Source of the DNA: Burkholderiales bacterium
GTDB taxonomy: Bacteria > Pseudomonadota > Gammaproteobacteria > Burkholderiales > Casimicrobiaceae
Direction of reading: 5' to 3'
Assembly (NCBI GenBank): GCA_020853025.1
Contig: JADYZP010000071.1
Location: 1-41,718 of the forward strand
Length of the DNA stretch: 41,718 bases
Shown: one piece after another, positions 1 through 7,471 of the stretch
Numbering within the stretch: position 1 is the stretch's first letter
How the letters are laid out: each line of letters begins with the position of its first letter
Translations under genes and position numbers: made by a program
Notes under the pieces: model-generated
What the model was told of the DNA's origin: nothing
Databases searched by the model: none
What the model saw: only the letters and a program-made list of their open reading frames with translations

Positions 1-890
1 ATCGCGCCCTCGGCCTTGCCGGCGCCGACCATCGTGTGCAGCTCGTCGATGAAGACGATGGTCCGGCCGGCGTCGGCCGCGATGTCCTTCAGCACCGCCT
101 TCAGGCGCTCCTCGAATTCACCGCGGTACTTGGCACCGGCGAGCAGCGCCGCCATGTCGAGCGACAGCACGCGCTTGCCCTTCAAGGTCTCGGGCACCTC
201 GCCGTTGACGATCCGCTGCGCCAGGCCCTCGACGATCGCCGTCTTGCCCACGCCCGGCTCGCCGATCAGCACCGGGTTGTTCTTGGTGCGGCGCTGCAGG
301 ATCTGGATGGTGCGGCGAATCTCGTCGTCGCGGCCGATGACCGGATCGAGCTTGCCGTCGCGCGCGCGCGCCGTGAGGTCGATCGTGTACTTGTCGAGCG
401 CCTGGCGCTGTCCTTCGGCCTCCTGGCTGTCGACGCCGCTGCCGCCGCGGACCGCGGCGATCGCGTCCTCGAGCGCCTTGCGCGTCAATCCTGCGTCCTT
501 CAACATGCGGCCGGTGTCGCCGCCGTCCTTGCCGTCGCGGCTGGAGAGCGCCAGCAGGTACAGTTCGCTGGCGATGAACTGGTCGCCGCGCTTGGTCGCT
601 TCCTTGTCCGTGAGGTTGAGCAGGCTGTTCAAGTCGCGCGAGATCGAGATCTCGCCACCCAGCCCTTCCACCTTGGGCAACCGCTCGATCGACCCTTTGA
701 GCGCCGCTTGCAGTCTGGGCAGCGCGACGCCGGCACGCGCCAGCAGCGACGTCGTGCCGCCGTCCTCCTGCGCCAGCAGCGCGGCCAGCAGGTGCTGCGG
801 CTCGATGAAGCCGTTGTCGTTGCCCAGCGCCAGGCTCTGGGCGTCGTTCAGCGCCTGCTGGAACTTGGTGGTCAGTTTGTCGAAACGCAT
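1..890 (-). CDS. clpB: ClpB disaggregase, N-terminal part (cut by window edge)
   Basis: Hsp100 AAA+ chaperone that, with DnaK, extracts polypeptides from cytoplasmic aggregates. The 296 residues present begin [14 protein letters not shown], the usual ClpB start. They comprise the Clp-N double repeat (about 1-145), a linker, and the start of AAA domain 1 with Walker A GEPGVGKT at 210-217. The Walker B region ([11 protein letters not shown]) lies near the cut end. The rest of the gene lies beyond base 1. ATG at 890 is preceded by a weak GAGGG. A sigma-32-type promoter sits just upstream, so heat induction is expected. ClpA/ClpC are excluded by the N-terminal sequence. No start or domain anomaly is visible. 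Confidence 0.97.
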   Translation of the reverse strand, partial: MRFDKLTTKFQQALNDAQSLALGNDNGFIEPQHLLAALLAQEDGGTTSLLARAGVALPRLQAALKGSIERLPKVEGLGGEISISRDLNSLLNLTDKEATKRGDQFIASELYLLALSSRDGKDGGDTGRMLKDAGLTRKALEDAIAAVRGGSGVDSQEAEGQRQALDKYTIDLTARARDGKLDPVIGRDDEIRRTIQILQRRTKNNPVLIGEPGVGKTAIVEGLAQRIVNGEVPETLKGKRVLSLDMAALLAGAKYRGEFEERLKAVLKDIAADAGRTIVFIDELHTMVGAGKAEGA

Positions 891-921
891 GGGGAACCCT
901 CGGTAATGTCCGTCTGTTCAG

Positions 922-949
922 TAAGTGGGGAGAAAACCGGTGCTTTCAA
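922..949 (-). promoter_or_regulatory. Sigma-32 (heat-shock) promoter of clpB
   Basis: Read on the minus strand, TTGAAA (949-944), a 13-nt spacer and CCCCACTTA (930-922) match the RpoH consensus (TTGAAA, then CCCCATnTA) with one mismatch. Transcription would start about 25 nt before the clpB ATG. Position and target gene agree with known RpoH control of clpB. Confidence 0.85.
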
Positions 950-1055
950 CAGGGATTCGCCAATCGCAGACCGCCTGCGGCGGCGCGCTGCCGTCAAGGA
1001 TGCGCGTGACCCCGTGCTAGCATCGAACATTCGAATATCGACCTGCCGAACATCC

Positions 1056-1325
1056 ATGCGAACGCCCACGCGGGACCCCGACCCCAAGGCGTCCCCGACC
1101 CCGGCCGCCGATGCGCCGCCAACGCCGCGCAATGCGACGCTGCTCGAAGTCGTGCCCACGGTGTTTTCGAGCTTTCTCGGCATCCGCAAAGGCAAGGCAA
1201 TGCAGCGCGACGTCGTCTCCATCCGGCCGCACCAGGTCATCATCGTCGGCATCGCGATGGCGGCGGTGTTCGTATTGTCGCTGATCCTGCTGGTACGCCT
1301 GATCATCCGCAGCGCGGGCGTTTAA
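1056..1325 (+). CDS. DUF2970 family small membrane protein
   Basis: 89-residue protein of unknown function, divergent from clpB. The N-terminal 25 residues are Pro/Ala-rich and polar. The stretch LLEVVPTVFSSFLGIRKGKA followed by the R-D-hydrophobic block is the DUF2970 signature, and a single membrane helix (about residues 62-84) closes the protein. The family is small (60-90 residues) and largely betaproteobacterial. ATG at 1056 is the first start that yields only the conserved part plus a short tail; the frame is open far upstream, but only as the antisense of clpB. No enzymatic residue is evident. A role at the inner membrane is inferred from topology only. Confidence 0.8.
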   Translation: MRTPTRDPDPKASPTPAADAPPTPRNATLLEVVPTVFSSFLGIRKGKAMQRDVVSIRPHQVIIVGIAMAAVFVLSLILLVRLIIRSAGV

Positions 1326-1344
1326 GCCACGACGCGCGCCAGCG

Positions 1345-1358
1345 CGCCGGCGCCGGCG
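1345..1358. repeat. 14-bp perfect palindrome after DUF2970 gene
   Basis: CGCCGGCGCCGGCG is its own reverse complement and lies 20 nt after the DUF2970 stop. It could fold as a terminator stem or be chance in GC-rich DNA; there is no U-tract. Confidence 0.35.
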
Positions 1359-1426
1359 ACCCGCTTGGCATCGGTGGTCAGCACGTCCGCGCACCGCGCT
1401 CAGGCGATCGCTGCACACCCATTTGC

Positions 1427-1432
1427 TAACAT
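1427..1432 (+). promoter_or_regulatory. -10-like TAACAT, 8 nt before start of hydrolase gene
   Basis: TAACAT ends 8 nt before ATG 1441 and no Shine-Dalgarno intervenes, so the transcript would start at or next to the start codon. No recognisable -35 box. Confidence 0.4.
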
Positions 1433-1440
1433 CCGCCACC

Positions 1441-2916
1441 ATGCCTCGCTCACGCCTCGCCGCCCTCTGCCTGGCGTTGGTTGCGTCCGTGCTCGCGGCC
1501 GGTTGCGGCAACGACGCCGCCGGCAGGCGCAGCCTGTCGCTGGCGCCGTGCCGGCTGCCCAACGTGGCGATGGCGGCGCAATGCGGCGAACTGGAGGTTG
1601 CCGAGGACCGCGCGCGGCCGGAAGGCCGCAGGATCCGGATCTTTGCCGCGGTGCTGCCGGCGAACACGGTCTCGCCGAAACAGGACCCGCTGCTGCTCCT
1701 CGCCGGCGGTCCCGGCCAGGCCGCATCGTTTCTCGGCCCTTTCGCCATGCGGCTGACCGAGCTGCGGCGTACGCGCGACGTCGTGCTGATCGACCAACGC
1801 GGCACCGGCCGCTCGTCGCCATTGAGCTGCGACGCGTTTGCGCCGCGCGACGACGACGTCTTCGAAACCGATCCGCTGCCGCGCGGGCGCGATTGCGTGG
1901 CGCAATTGCGCGCGCAGGGTGTCGATCCGGCGCAGTACACGACCACCGCGTGGATCGCCGACGTCGAGGCAGTACGCGTGGCGCTGGGCTACGCACGTTG
2001 GAACCTGTGGGGTGGCAGCTACGGCACACGGGTGGCGCAGGAATATCTGCGCCGCCATCCGGAGCGCGTGCGCACGGTGATCCTCGACGGCGTGGCGCCG
2101 CCGGAAATGGTCATCACGCTCGATGTCTGGCGCACGCGCGCCGCGGCGCTCACCGCCATTTTCGACGCCTGCGCGAACTCCGCCGCATGCCGCACCGCGC
2201 ATCCGGACGTCGCCGCCACTTTGGACGGCATCGAACAAGCGTTGGGTCCCACCGGCCGCGAGATCGACCTGATGGACCCTTCGACGGGTGCGATCGAACG
2301 TCGCCGCGTGACTTTCGACATCGTGCTGGCTGTGCTGCAACCGCTGACGTACGCACCGGAAACGGCGAGCCTGCTGCCGCAGATGCTCGTGCAGGCGGCG
2401 CACGGCGATTTCGGCGCGCTGTTCGCCGCCAATCCGATGCTATCGGGGAACCTGGCCGAGCAGATGAACGCCGCGCTGCATTTCTCGGTCACGTGCGCCG
2501 AAGACGTGCCGCGGATCAAGGCCGGAAGCGACGCGCGGATGCTGGCGGGATTGCCCACGCGGCGGCTGGCGCTCCAATCGATCGCCGTCTGCGGCGTCTG
2601 GCCACGCGGGCGCATGCCCGGCGATTTCGCCGACGCAGTACACAGCGACAAGCCGGCGCTGCTCTTCTCCGGCGGCATGGACCCGGTGACGCCCCCTGCC
2701 TACGGTGCGCAGGTACTGCAGGGACTGACCAACGGCAGGCATATCGTCGCGCCCGGCTACGGCCACATCGTTTCGGTGCACGCCTGCGCGCCGCGGCTGA
2801 TCGCCGCCTTCGTCGACGCCGCCGGCTTCGACAAGTTGCCGCCGACCTGCGTCGCGCACTTCGAGAACAGCGTGCCGCCGCCGCTGTGGCCGAACCGGCT
2901 GGGCCCGCAGCCTTGA
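1441..2916 (+). CDS. Lipoprotein alpha/beta-hydrolase, tripeptidyl-aminopeptidase (TAP)-like
   Basis: Secreted serine hydrolase of 491 residues, resembling TAP/prolyl-aminopeptidase-type enzymes that release N-terminal residues or peptides; the substrate cannot be read from sequence. A lipobox (LAAGC, Cys22) ends the signal peptide, so it is probably a membrane-anchored lipoprotein facing the periplasm. DQRGTGRS (118-125) and the nucleophile elbow GGSYG (Ser193) are clear. GGMDPVTPP supplies the Asp and GYGHIV the His near the C-terminus. ATG 1441 is preferred over an in-frame TTG at 1423 because it gives a compact signal peptide. Its stop overlaps the start of an ABC ATPase, so the three genes 1441-4846 are likely one operon. 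Confidence 0.85.
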   Translation: MPRSRLAALCLALVASVLAAGCGNDAAGRRSLSLAPCRLPNVAMAAQCGELEVAEDRARPEGRRIRIFAAVLPANTVSPKQDPLLLLAGGPGQAASFLGPFAMRLTELRRTRDVVLIDQRGTGRSSPLSCDAFAPRDDDVFETDPLPRGRDCVAQLRAQGVDPAQYTTTAWIADVEAVRVALGYARWNLWGGSYGTRVAQEYLRRHPERVRTVILDGVAPPEMVITLDVWRTRAAALTAIFDACANSAACRTAHPDVAATLDGIEQALGPTGREIDLMDPSTGAIERRRVTFDIVLAVLQPLTYAPETASLLPQMLVQAAHGDFGALFAANPMLSGNLAEQMNAALHFSVTCAEDVPRIKAGSDARMLAGLPTRRLALQSIAVCGVWPRGRMPGDFADAVHSDKPALLFSGGMDPVTPPAYGAQVLQGLTNGRHIVAPGYGHIVSVHACAPRLIAAFVDAAGFDKLPPTCVAHFENSVPPPLWPNRLGPQP

Positions 2917-3656
2917 TCCGCGTCGACCGCCTGAGCAAGTCCTTCGGCAAGAAGCGCGAAGTGCACGCGGTGAGCGGCGTTTCCTTTGCCGCGCCGGACG
3001 GCGAGATCACCGGATTGCTCGGCCCCAACGGCGCCGGCAAAACGACGCTCTTGCGCATGCTGGCCACGCTTGTCGTGCCCGACGACGGTTCGGCGAGCGT
3101 GGCCGGGGCCGACGTCGTGCGCGACCGCTTTGCCGTGCGCGAGCGCATCGGCGTGCTGTCCGATGCGCGAGGGCTGTACCCGCGGCTGACCGCGCGCGAG
3201 AACATCCGCTACTACGGCGCGCTGCATGGTCTCGCCGGTACCTTTCTCGAACAGCGCATGGACTCGTTGCTCCACACGCTCGGCCTCGACGCGATCGCCG
3301 ACCGTCGCGCGCAAGGGTTTTCGCAGGGCGAAAAAATGAAGGTGGCGATCGCGCGTGCGCTGGTTCACGACCCGTCGACGGTGCTGCTCGACGAGCCGAC
3401 CAACGGCCTCGACATCATGAGCGTGCGCGCGCTGCGCGAACAGCTGCGCGGATTGCGCGACGCCGGCAAGTGCATCCTTTTCTCGTCGCACGTCATGCAG
3501 GAGGTGGCTGCGCTGTGCGACCGCATCGTGATCCTCGGCGCCGGCCGCGTCGCCGCCGAAGGCACCGCCGCCGAGCTGATCGCGCAAAGCGGTGCCGCCA
3601 CACTCGAGGATGCGTTCGTGTCGCTGCTGGGCACCGGCGAGGGCCTCGCCGCATGA
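2913..3656 (+). CDS. ABC transporter ATPase, NatA type
   Basis: 247-residue ATP-binding subunit of an ABC-2 (Na+/drug export-like) transporter, acting at the inner face of the cytoplasmic membrane. Walker A GPNGAGKTT lies near residues 39-47. A variant signature FSQGEK precedes Walker B LLDEPTNGLD, and the H-loop is SSHVMQE. The FSQGEK signature is typical of NatA proteins rather than LSGGQ. The start is probably TTG at 2913, overlapping the upstream TGA by 4 nt; this gives the normal beginning IRVDRLSKSFG. The next start downstream (GTG 2962) would delete the first strand. The stop overlaps the permease start by 4 nt (ATGA). Substrate unknown. Confidence 0.9.
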   Translation: MIRVDRLSKSFGKKREVHAVSGVSFAAPDGEITGLLGPNGAGKTTLLRMLATLVVPDDGSASVAGADVVRDRFAVRERIGVLSDARGLYPRLTARENIRYYGALHGLAGTFLEQRMDSLLHTLGLDAIADRRAQGFSQGEKMKVAIARALVHDPSTVLLDEPTNGLDIMSVRALREQLRGLRDAGKCILFSSHVMQEVAALCDRIVILGAGRVAAEGTAAELIAQSGAATLEDAFVSLLGTGEGLAA

Positions 3657-4846
3657 GCGCTTCGCGTGCGACGCGCGCGTCGCGCATCCTCGCCGTCGTG
3701 CGCAAGGAGCTCGTCGACAGCCTGCGTGACCGGCGCACGCTGCTCGTTTCGCTGGTCACCGCGGCCGCAGCCGGACCGATCTTCCTGGTGCTGATCTTCA
3801 ACCTGATCGCGAGCCAGTCCGATCGCGCGCGCGAGCTGAAACTGCCTGCCGTGGGCATTCGCAATGCGCCCGCACTCGCCGCATTCCTCGAGCGCAACCA
3901 GGTGACGCTGAGCGAGGCGCCCGACGACTACGAGGCGAAGCTTTCCGCCGGCGACCTGGACGTCGTGCTGGTCGTCGACGACCGTTTCGCCACCGACGTC
4001 GCGGACGGTAGACAGGGCACCGTGCGCGTCGTTGCCGATCGCTCGCGCGATCGCGCGCAGCCCGCGATCCGGCAGGTGGAGACGCTGCTGCGCGCGTACA
4101 ACCGGCAGTGGGGCGGGCAAAGGCTGCTGCTGCGCGGCGTCTCGCCTTTCGTCGGCCACCCGTTGAAGGTCGACGACGTCGATCTCGCGACGCCGCAGCA
4201 ATCGGGAGCCATCATCCTCTTCCTGGTCGCGTTCTACGGCTTGCTGGCATCCGTGATGGGCGGCATGGCGGTGGCACTCGACACCACGGCCGGCGAGCGC
4301 GAACGGCAATCGCTCGAGCCGCTCCTGATGACGCCGGCGCGTCCTTTGGAACTGGTCACCGGCAAGTGGCTCGCCGTGGCATCGTTTAACGCACTGGTCG
4401 TCGTCGTCACGCTCGCCGGGTTTTACCTGACGCTGTCCTTCGCGCCGCTGCCGCCGGTGGGCGCGCCGTTCCTGTTCAGCGCGCGCGAGTTCTTCCGTTT
4501 CCTCGTCGTCCTCGCACCGATGATCCTGCTGATCCCCGCCGTGCTGCTCTACGTCGGCACGCGTGGCCGCACGTTCAAGGAAGCGCAGGCCAACGTCTCG
4601 GTGCTGATGTTCGTCGTCACGATGATCCCGGCAGTCCAGCTGTTCCTGCAGCAGAGAGAGCCCGCATGGCTGGTGATGGTGCCCATCTCCGGCCAGTACA
4701 TGCTGCTGAAGCTGGCGCTGCGCGGCGAGGCGATCGCGCCGGCGCAGCTCCTTGCTTCCTACGTCGTGCCCGCGGCGCTAGTCATAGTCGCGCTGGTGGG
4801 CGTCGCGCGTCTTCTGTCCCGCGAATCGATCCTCGCCGGCAGGTGA
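3653..4846 (+). CDS. ABC-2 type permease, NatB-like
   Basis: 397-residue membrane subunit paired with the preceding ATPase. Topology is that of NatB/ABC-2 permeases. One membrane helix lies near residues 25-50, followed by a roughly 150-residue extracytoplasmic loop. A cluster of hydrophobic helices then follows, starting near residue 185 (IILFLVAFYGLLASVMGGM). The conserved cytoplasmic stretch TTAGERERQSLEPLLMTP links the helices to the ATPase. The ATG overlaps the ATPase stop (ATGA), indicating translational coupling. With the hydrolase lipoprotein upstream it forms a three-gene unit; co-function (export and processing of a peptide or lipid) is inference only. Confidence 0.88.
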   Translation: MSASRATRASRILAVVRKELVDSLRDRRTLLVSLVTAAAAGPIFLVLIFNLIASQSDRARELKLPAVGIRNAPALAAFLERNQVTLSEAPDDYEAKLSAGDLDVVLVVDDRFATDVADGRQGTVRVVADRSRDRAQPAIRQVETLLRAYNRQWGGQRLLLRGVSPFVGHPLKVDDVDLATPQQSGAIILFLVAFYGLLASVMGGMAVALDTTAGERERQSLEPLLMTPARPLELVTGKWLAVASFNALVVVVTLAGFYLTLSFAPLPPVGAPFLFSAREFFRFLVVLAPMILLIPAVLLYVGTRGRTFKEAQANVSVLMFVVTMIPAVQLFLQQREPAWLVMVPISGQYMLLKLALRGEAIAPAQLLASYVVPAALVIVALVGVARLLSRESILAGR

Positions 4847-4867
4847 CGCGGAATTCGACGGACATGC

Positions 4868-4873
4868 GAGAAT
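4868..4873 (+). promoter_or_regulatory. -10-like GAGAAT, 6 nt before GTG of HTH-PBP regulator
   Basis: GAGAAT ends 6 nt before GTG 4880. With a usual 6-8 nt discriminator the transcript would begin on the GTG itself. No Shine-Dalgarno is needed or seen. No clear -35. Confidence 0.3.
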
Positions 4874-4879
4874 CTCCGC

Positions 4880-5803
4880 GTGCCGCGCCCCCGAAAGCCC
4901 GCCCCAAGACCCGAACCGCCGTCGTCGTCGATGATGGACACGCACGAAGTCGCGGCGTACCTGCGCTTGAAGGAGCGGCGTGTCTACGACCTGGTGCGCA
5001 GCAACGCGTTGCCGCATGTCCGCGCCACCGGCAAGCTGCTGTTTCCGCGGGCACAGATCGATGCCTGGCTGGCGGCGAAATCCGGAACTGCGATTGGCGG
5101 AGCAGCGACGACCGTGCCACCGATCGTCGCCGGCAGCCACGATCCTCTGCTCGAATGGGCAGTGCGCGAATCGGGCAGCGGCCTCGCGGTGCTGGCCTGT
5201 GGCAGCCGCGCGGGCCTTGATCGCTTCGCCGAACACGCGGCCGTTGTCGCGGCATTGCATTGGCTCGACCGCGCTTCGGGTGAATACAACGTGCCGCTGG
5301 TGCGCGCGCGACTTCCCGGCGCCGACGTCGTCGTTATCGAATGGGCGCGGCGCGTGCAAGGCCTGGTGGTCGCTGCCGGCAATCCGCTCAGATTGCGCAC
5401 GCTGGCCGATCTCGAACGCGCCAAGGCGCGCGTCATCGGCCGCCAGCCCGCCGCGGGAAGTCATCAGCTGTTAACGCACCTGCTGGAGCAGGCAGCGATC
5501 GCGCGTGGCGACCTGCGCTGGACCGCGCGGCCCGCGCTCGCGGAAACCGACGTGGCGGCTGCCGTGCATGACGGCCGTGCGGACGCCGGCCTCGCCATCG
5601 AAGCCGCGGCGCGCGCACACGGCCTCGGGTTTGTCGCACTCGCCAGCGAACGCATGGACCTCGTGGTCCGCCGCCGCGACTACTTCGAACCAGGCGTGCA
5701 GGCGTTGCTCGCCTTCGCGCGCTCGTCGGAGATGCGCGAGCACGCCGCGGCGCTGCGCGGCTACGATGTCGGCGAAACCGGGCGCGTCGTGTTCAACGCC
5801 TGA
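4880..5803 (+). CDS. HTH (excisionase-type) + PBP-like ligand domain regulator, likely for tungstate/molybdate uptake
   Basis: 307-residue one-component regulator. Residues 18-65 form an MerR/excisionase-like HTH (THEVAAYLRLKERRVYDLVR, then a Phe-Pro wing and IDAWL). The remainder is a PBP-like domain like those found in oxyanion-binding proteins, with a serine-bearing loop (PAAGSHQLL) near residue 195. Such HTH/PBP-like fusions often sit beside molybdate or tungstate transporters. Here the gene faces tupBCA, so it is inferred to sense tungstate and control that operon. The start is GTG 4880 (used here) or ATG 4931/4934, which would remove only a Pro-rich tail. Possible leaderless transcript. 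The exact ligand is not determinable from sequence. Confidence 0.8.
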   Translation: MPRPRKPAPRPEPPSSSMMDTHEVAAYLRLKERRVYDLVRSNALPHVRATGKLLFPRAQIDAWLAAKSGTAIGGAATTVPPIVAGSHDPLLEWAVRESGSGLAVLACGSRAGLDRFAEHAAVVAALHWLDRASGEYNVPLVRARLPGADVVVIEWARRVQGLVVAAGNPLRLRTLADLERAKARVIGRQPAAGSHQLLTHLLEQAAIARGDLRWTARPALAETDVAAAVHDGRADAGLAIEAAARAHGLGFVALASERMDLVVRRRDYFEPGVQALLAFARSSEMREHAAALRGYDVGETGRVVFNA

Positions 5804-5927
5804 CCGGGAACACGCAGCCGTCGTGCGACAGCAGGTAGTCGACGAAGGCTGCCGCTTCGCGGCTTGCGCCATGGCGCAAGGCGACACGCAATGACGACGG
5901 CAGCGCGACGCTCCGCACGCATTTGCA
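5793..5927 (-). pseudogene. C-terminal fossil of a binding-protein-like gene after tupA
   Basis: Directly after the tupA TGA, in the same frame, 44 codons remain open and end in TGA (5795-5793), overlapping the 3' end of the regulator gene. The peptide is GC3-rich and looks like a real protein C-terminus: LRVALRHGASREAAAFVDYL followed by LSHDGCVFPV. This pattern (a hydrophobic strand, then A-F-V-D-Y-L-L-S near the end) resembles the last helix of type-2 periplasmic binding proteins of the ModA kind. There is no start codon or RBS, so it is interpreted as the remnant of a decayed or replaced gene. Identity is inference; chance coding-like sequence is the alternative. Confidence 0.4.
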
Positions 5928-6752
5928 TCAGCCGTTGGCGTTCGGGAAGAACAACTGCTCGCCGCCGACCTTGTAGCCGGCGATCGCCGCCTGCCCCTGC
6001 GACGACACCAGCCAGTCGATGAACTTCTGGCCGAGGTCCACTTTCACATGCGGATGCTTTGCAGGATTGACCAGCATCACGCCGTACTGGTTGAACAGGC
6101 GCTTGTCACCCTCGACCAGTATGGTGAGATCGCCGCGATTCTTGAACGACAGCCAGGTTCCGCGATCGGTGAGCGCGTAGCCGTTCATCGACGACGCGGT
6201 ATTCAGCGTCGGACCCATGCCCGAGCCCGTGTCCTTGTACCAGGCGCCTTTGTTCGCGGCGAGGTCGACGCCAGCCGCCTTCCAGTAGCGCAGCTCCGCC
6301 GCGTGCGTGCCGCTCTTGTCGCCGCGCGACACGAACGTTGCCTTCGCCGTCTCGATCTTGCGCAGCGCATCGAGGATGTCGTGGCTGCCGGCGACTTTTG
6401 CCGGATCGCTCTTCGGTCCGACGACCACGAAGTCGTTGTACATCACCGGAGATCGCTTGACGCCGAAGCCCTCGTTGAGAAATTTCTCCTCGGCTGCCTG
6501 GTCGTGCACGAAGACGACGTCGGCGTCGCCGCGGCGCGCCATGTCCAGAGCCTGGCCGGTGCCGACCGCGACCACGCGCACCTTGATGCCGGAATCCTTT
6601 TCGAACAGCGGCAGCAGGTGCTTGAAGAGCCCGGATTGTTCGGTGGACGTCGTCGACGCGACGACGATGAATTTCTCCTGCGCGGAGGCAGGCAAGGCCA
6701 CCATGGCGAACATGGCAGCGGCGGCCAGCGAAAACCAATGACGTCGATTCAC
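5928..6752 (-). CDS. tupA: Tungstate ABC transporter, substrate-binding protein TupA
   Basis: Periplasmic tungstate-binding protein (274 residues) that delivers WO4(2-) to TupB. A signal peptide (1-24, cleavage after ASA) starts MNRRHWF, whose twin arginine could also suit Tat export. The mature chain shows the TupA hallmarks: ASTTSTEQSGLF (TTST at 34-37) and SRGDKSGTH (143-150), which form the oxyanion pocket. The C-terminus LFFPNA is family-typical, so the protein is complete. Its ATG overlaps the tupC stop by 4 nt (6749-6752). Phosphate or molybdate binding is less likely because the TTST/RGDKSGT pair is characteristic of TupA. Tungstate would feed tungsten or molybdenum cofactor enzymes not encoded here. 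Confidence 0.92.
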   Translation of the reverse strand: MNRRHWFSLAAAAMFAMVALPASAQEKFIVVASTTSTEQSGLFKHLLPLFEKDSGIKVRVVAVGTGQALDMARRGDADVVFVHDQAAEEKFLNEGFGVKRSPVMYNDFVVVGPKSDPAKVAGSHDILDALRKIETAKATFVSRGDKSGTHAAELRYWKAAGVDLAANKGAWYKDTGSGMGPTLNTASSMNGYALTDRGTWLSFKNRGDLTILVEGDKRLFNQYGVMLVNPAKHPHVKVDLGQKFIDWLVSSQGQAAIAGYKVGGEQLFFPNANG

Positions 6753-7471
6753 AATCGTTCTCCTTCCAGAAATGCCGCCGCCTCGGGAGTGCGCGGCGAA
6801 GCGAAAAACTCATGGGCAGGCGAGTGCTCGACCAGCCGGCCCTCGTCGAGAAATACGACGCTGCCGGCCAGACGCTTGGCCTGCGGGAGGTTATGCGTGG
6901 ACATCACGATCGTCGTTCCGCGCGCATGGATGCCGCGCACGATGTCCTCGACCGCGCGCGTAGCCTTCGGGTCGAGACTGGCGGTGGGTTCGTCCAGGAA
7001 CAACACCTCCGGACGCAGCGCCCATGCGCGCGCCAGCGCCAATCGCTGCTGCTCGCCGCCGGAGAGCACCCGCGCCGAGCGCTGCGCCAGCGCTTTCAGC
7101 CCAACCTCCGCCAGCGCGTCATCGATGCGCTTTCGCGCCTCGGCGCCGACGATGCCGACGAGCCGCAGCGCGTAGCGGATGTTGGCGGCGGCCGACCGCC
7201 GCAGCAGCACCGCGCGTTGGAAGACCATCGCCTGCCGTACCGGTGGTCCGACGCGGCCGCCCCAGGTGACGGCGCCCTGCGACGGCGCCAGCAAGCCGTG
7301 CAGCAAGCGCAGCAGCGTGCTCTTGCCGGACCCGTTGGGGCCGATCACGAAGGTCGACGTGCCCGGCTCGATGGTGAGGTTGATCGAGCTCAGGATGCGC
7401 GTCTGCCCAATCCTGACCTCGCCGCCGCTGCAGACGATCGGCAGACTCGCGACCGGCGAGGGTTCAGCCAT
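6749..7471 (-). CDS. tupC: Tungstate ABC transporter, ATPase TupC
   Basis: 240-residue ATP-binding subunit energising tungstate import. Walker A is GPNGSGKST (44-52). The Q-loop lies in MVFQRAVLL, the signature is LSGGEQ (135-140), Walker B is VLFLDEP (155-161) and the switch His is in MSTHNL. There is no C-terminal TOBE extension, as expected for TupC and unlike ModC. Its start overlaps the tupB stop by 8 nt and its stop overlaps tupA by 4 nt, giving a coupled tupB-tupC-tupA order. Confidence 0.9.
   Translation of the reverse strand: MAEPSPVASLPIVCSGGEVRIGQTRILSSINLTIEPGTSTFVIGPNGSGKSTLLRLLHGLLAPSQGAVTWGGRVGPPVRQAMVFQRAVLLRRSAAANIRYALRLVGIVGAEARKRIDDALAEVGLKALAQRSARVLSGGEQQRLALARAWALRPEVLFLDEPTASLDPKATRAVEDIVRGIHARGTTIVMSTHNLPQAKRLAGSVVFLDEGRLVEHSPAHEFFASPRTPEAAAFLEGERL

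Noticed and set aside
36..1055. Long plus-strand open frame running into the DUF2970 gene
   Set aside because: It is the antisense of clpB; its sequence is Arg/Val/Gln-rich with no family features, and only the part from ATG 1056 matches a known family.
5928..5930. TGA of tupA as a recoded (selenocysteine or read-through) codon, since the frame stays open after it
   Set aside because: TupA already ends in its family-typical LFFPNA tail, no SECIS-like hairpin is seen, and mnmH only indicates tRNA selenation, not selenocysteine.
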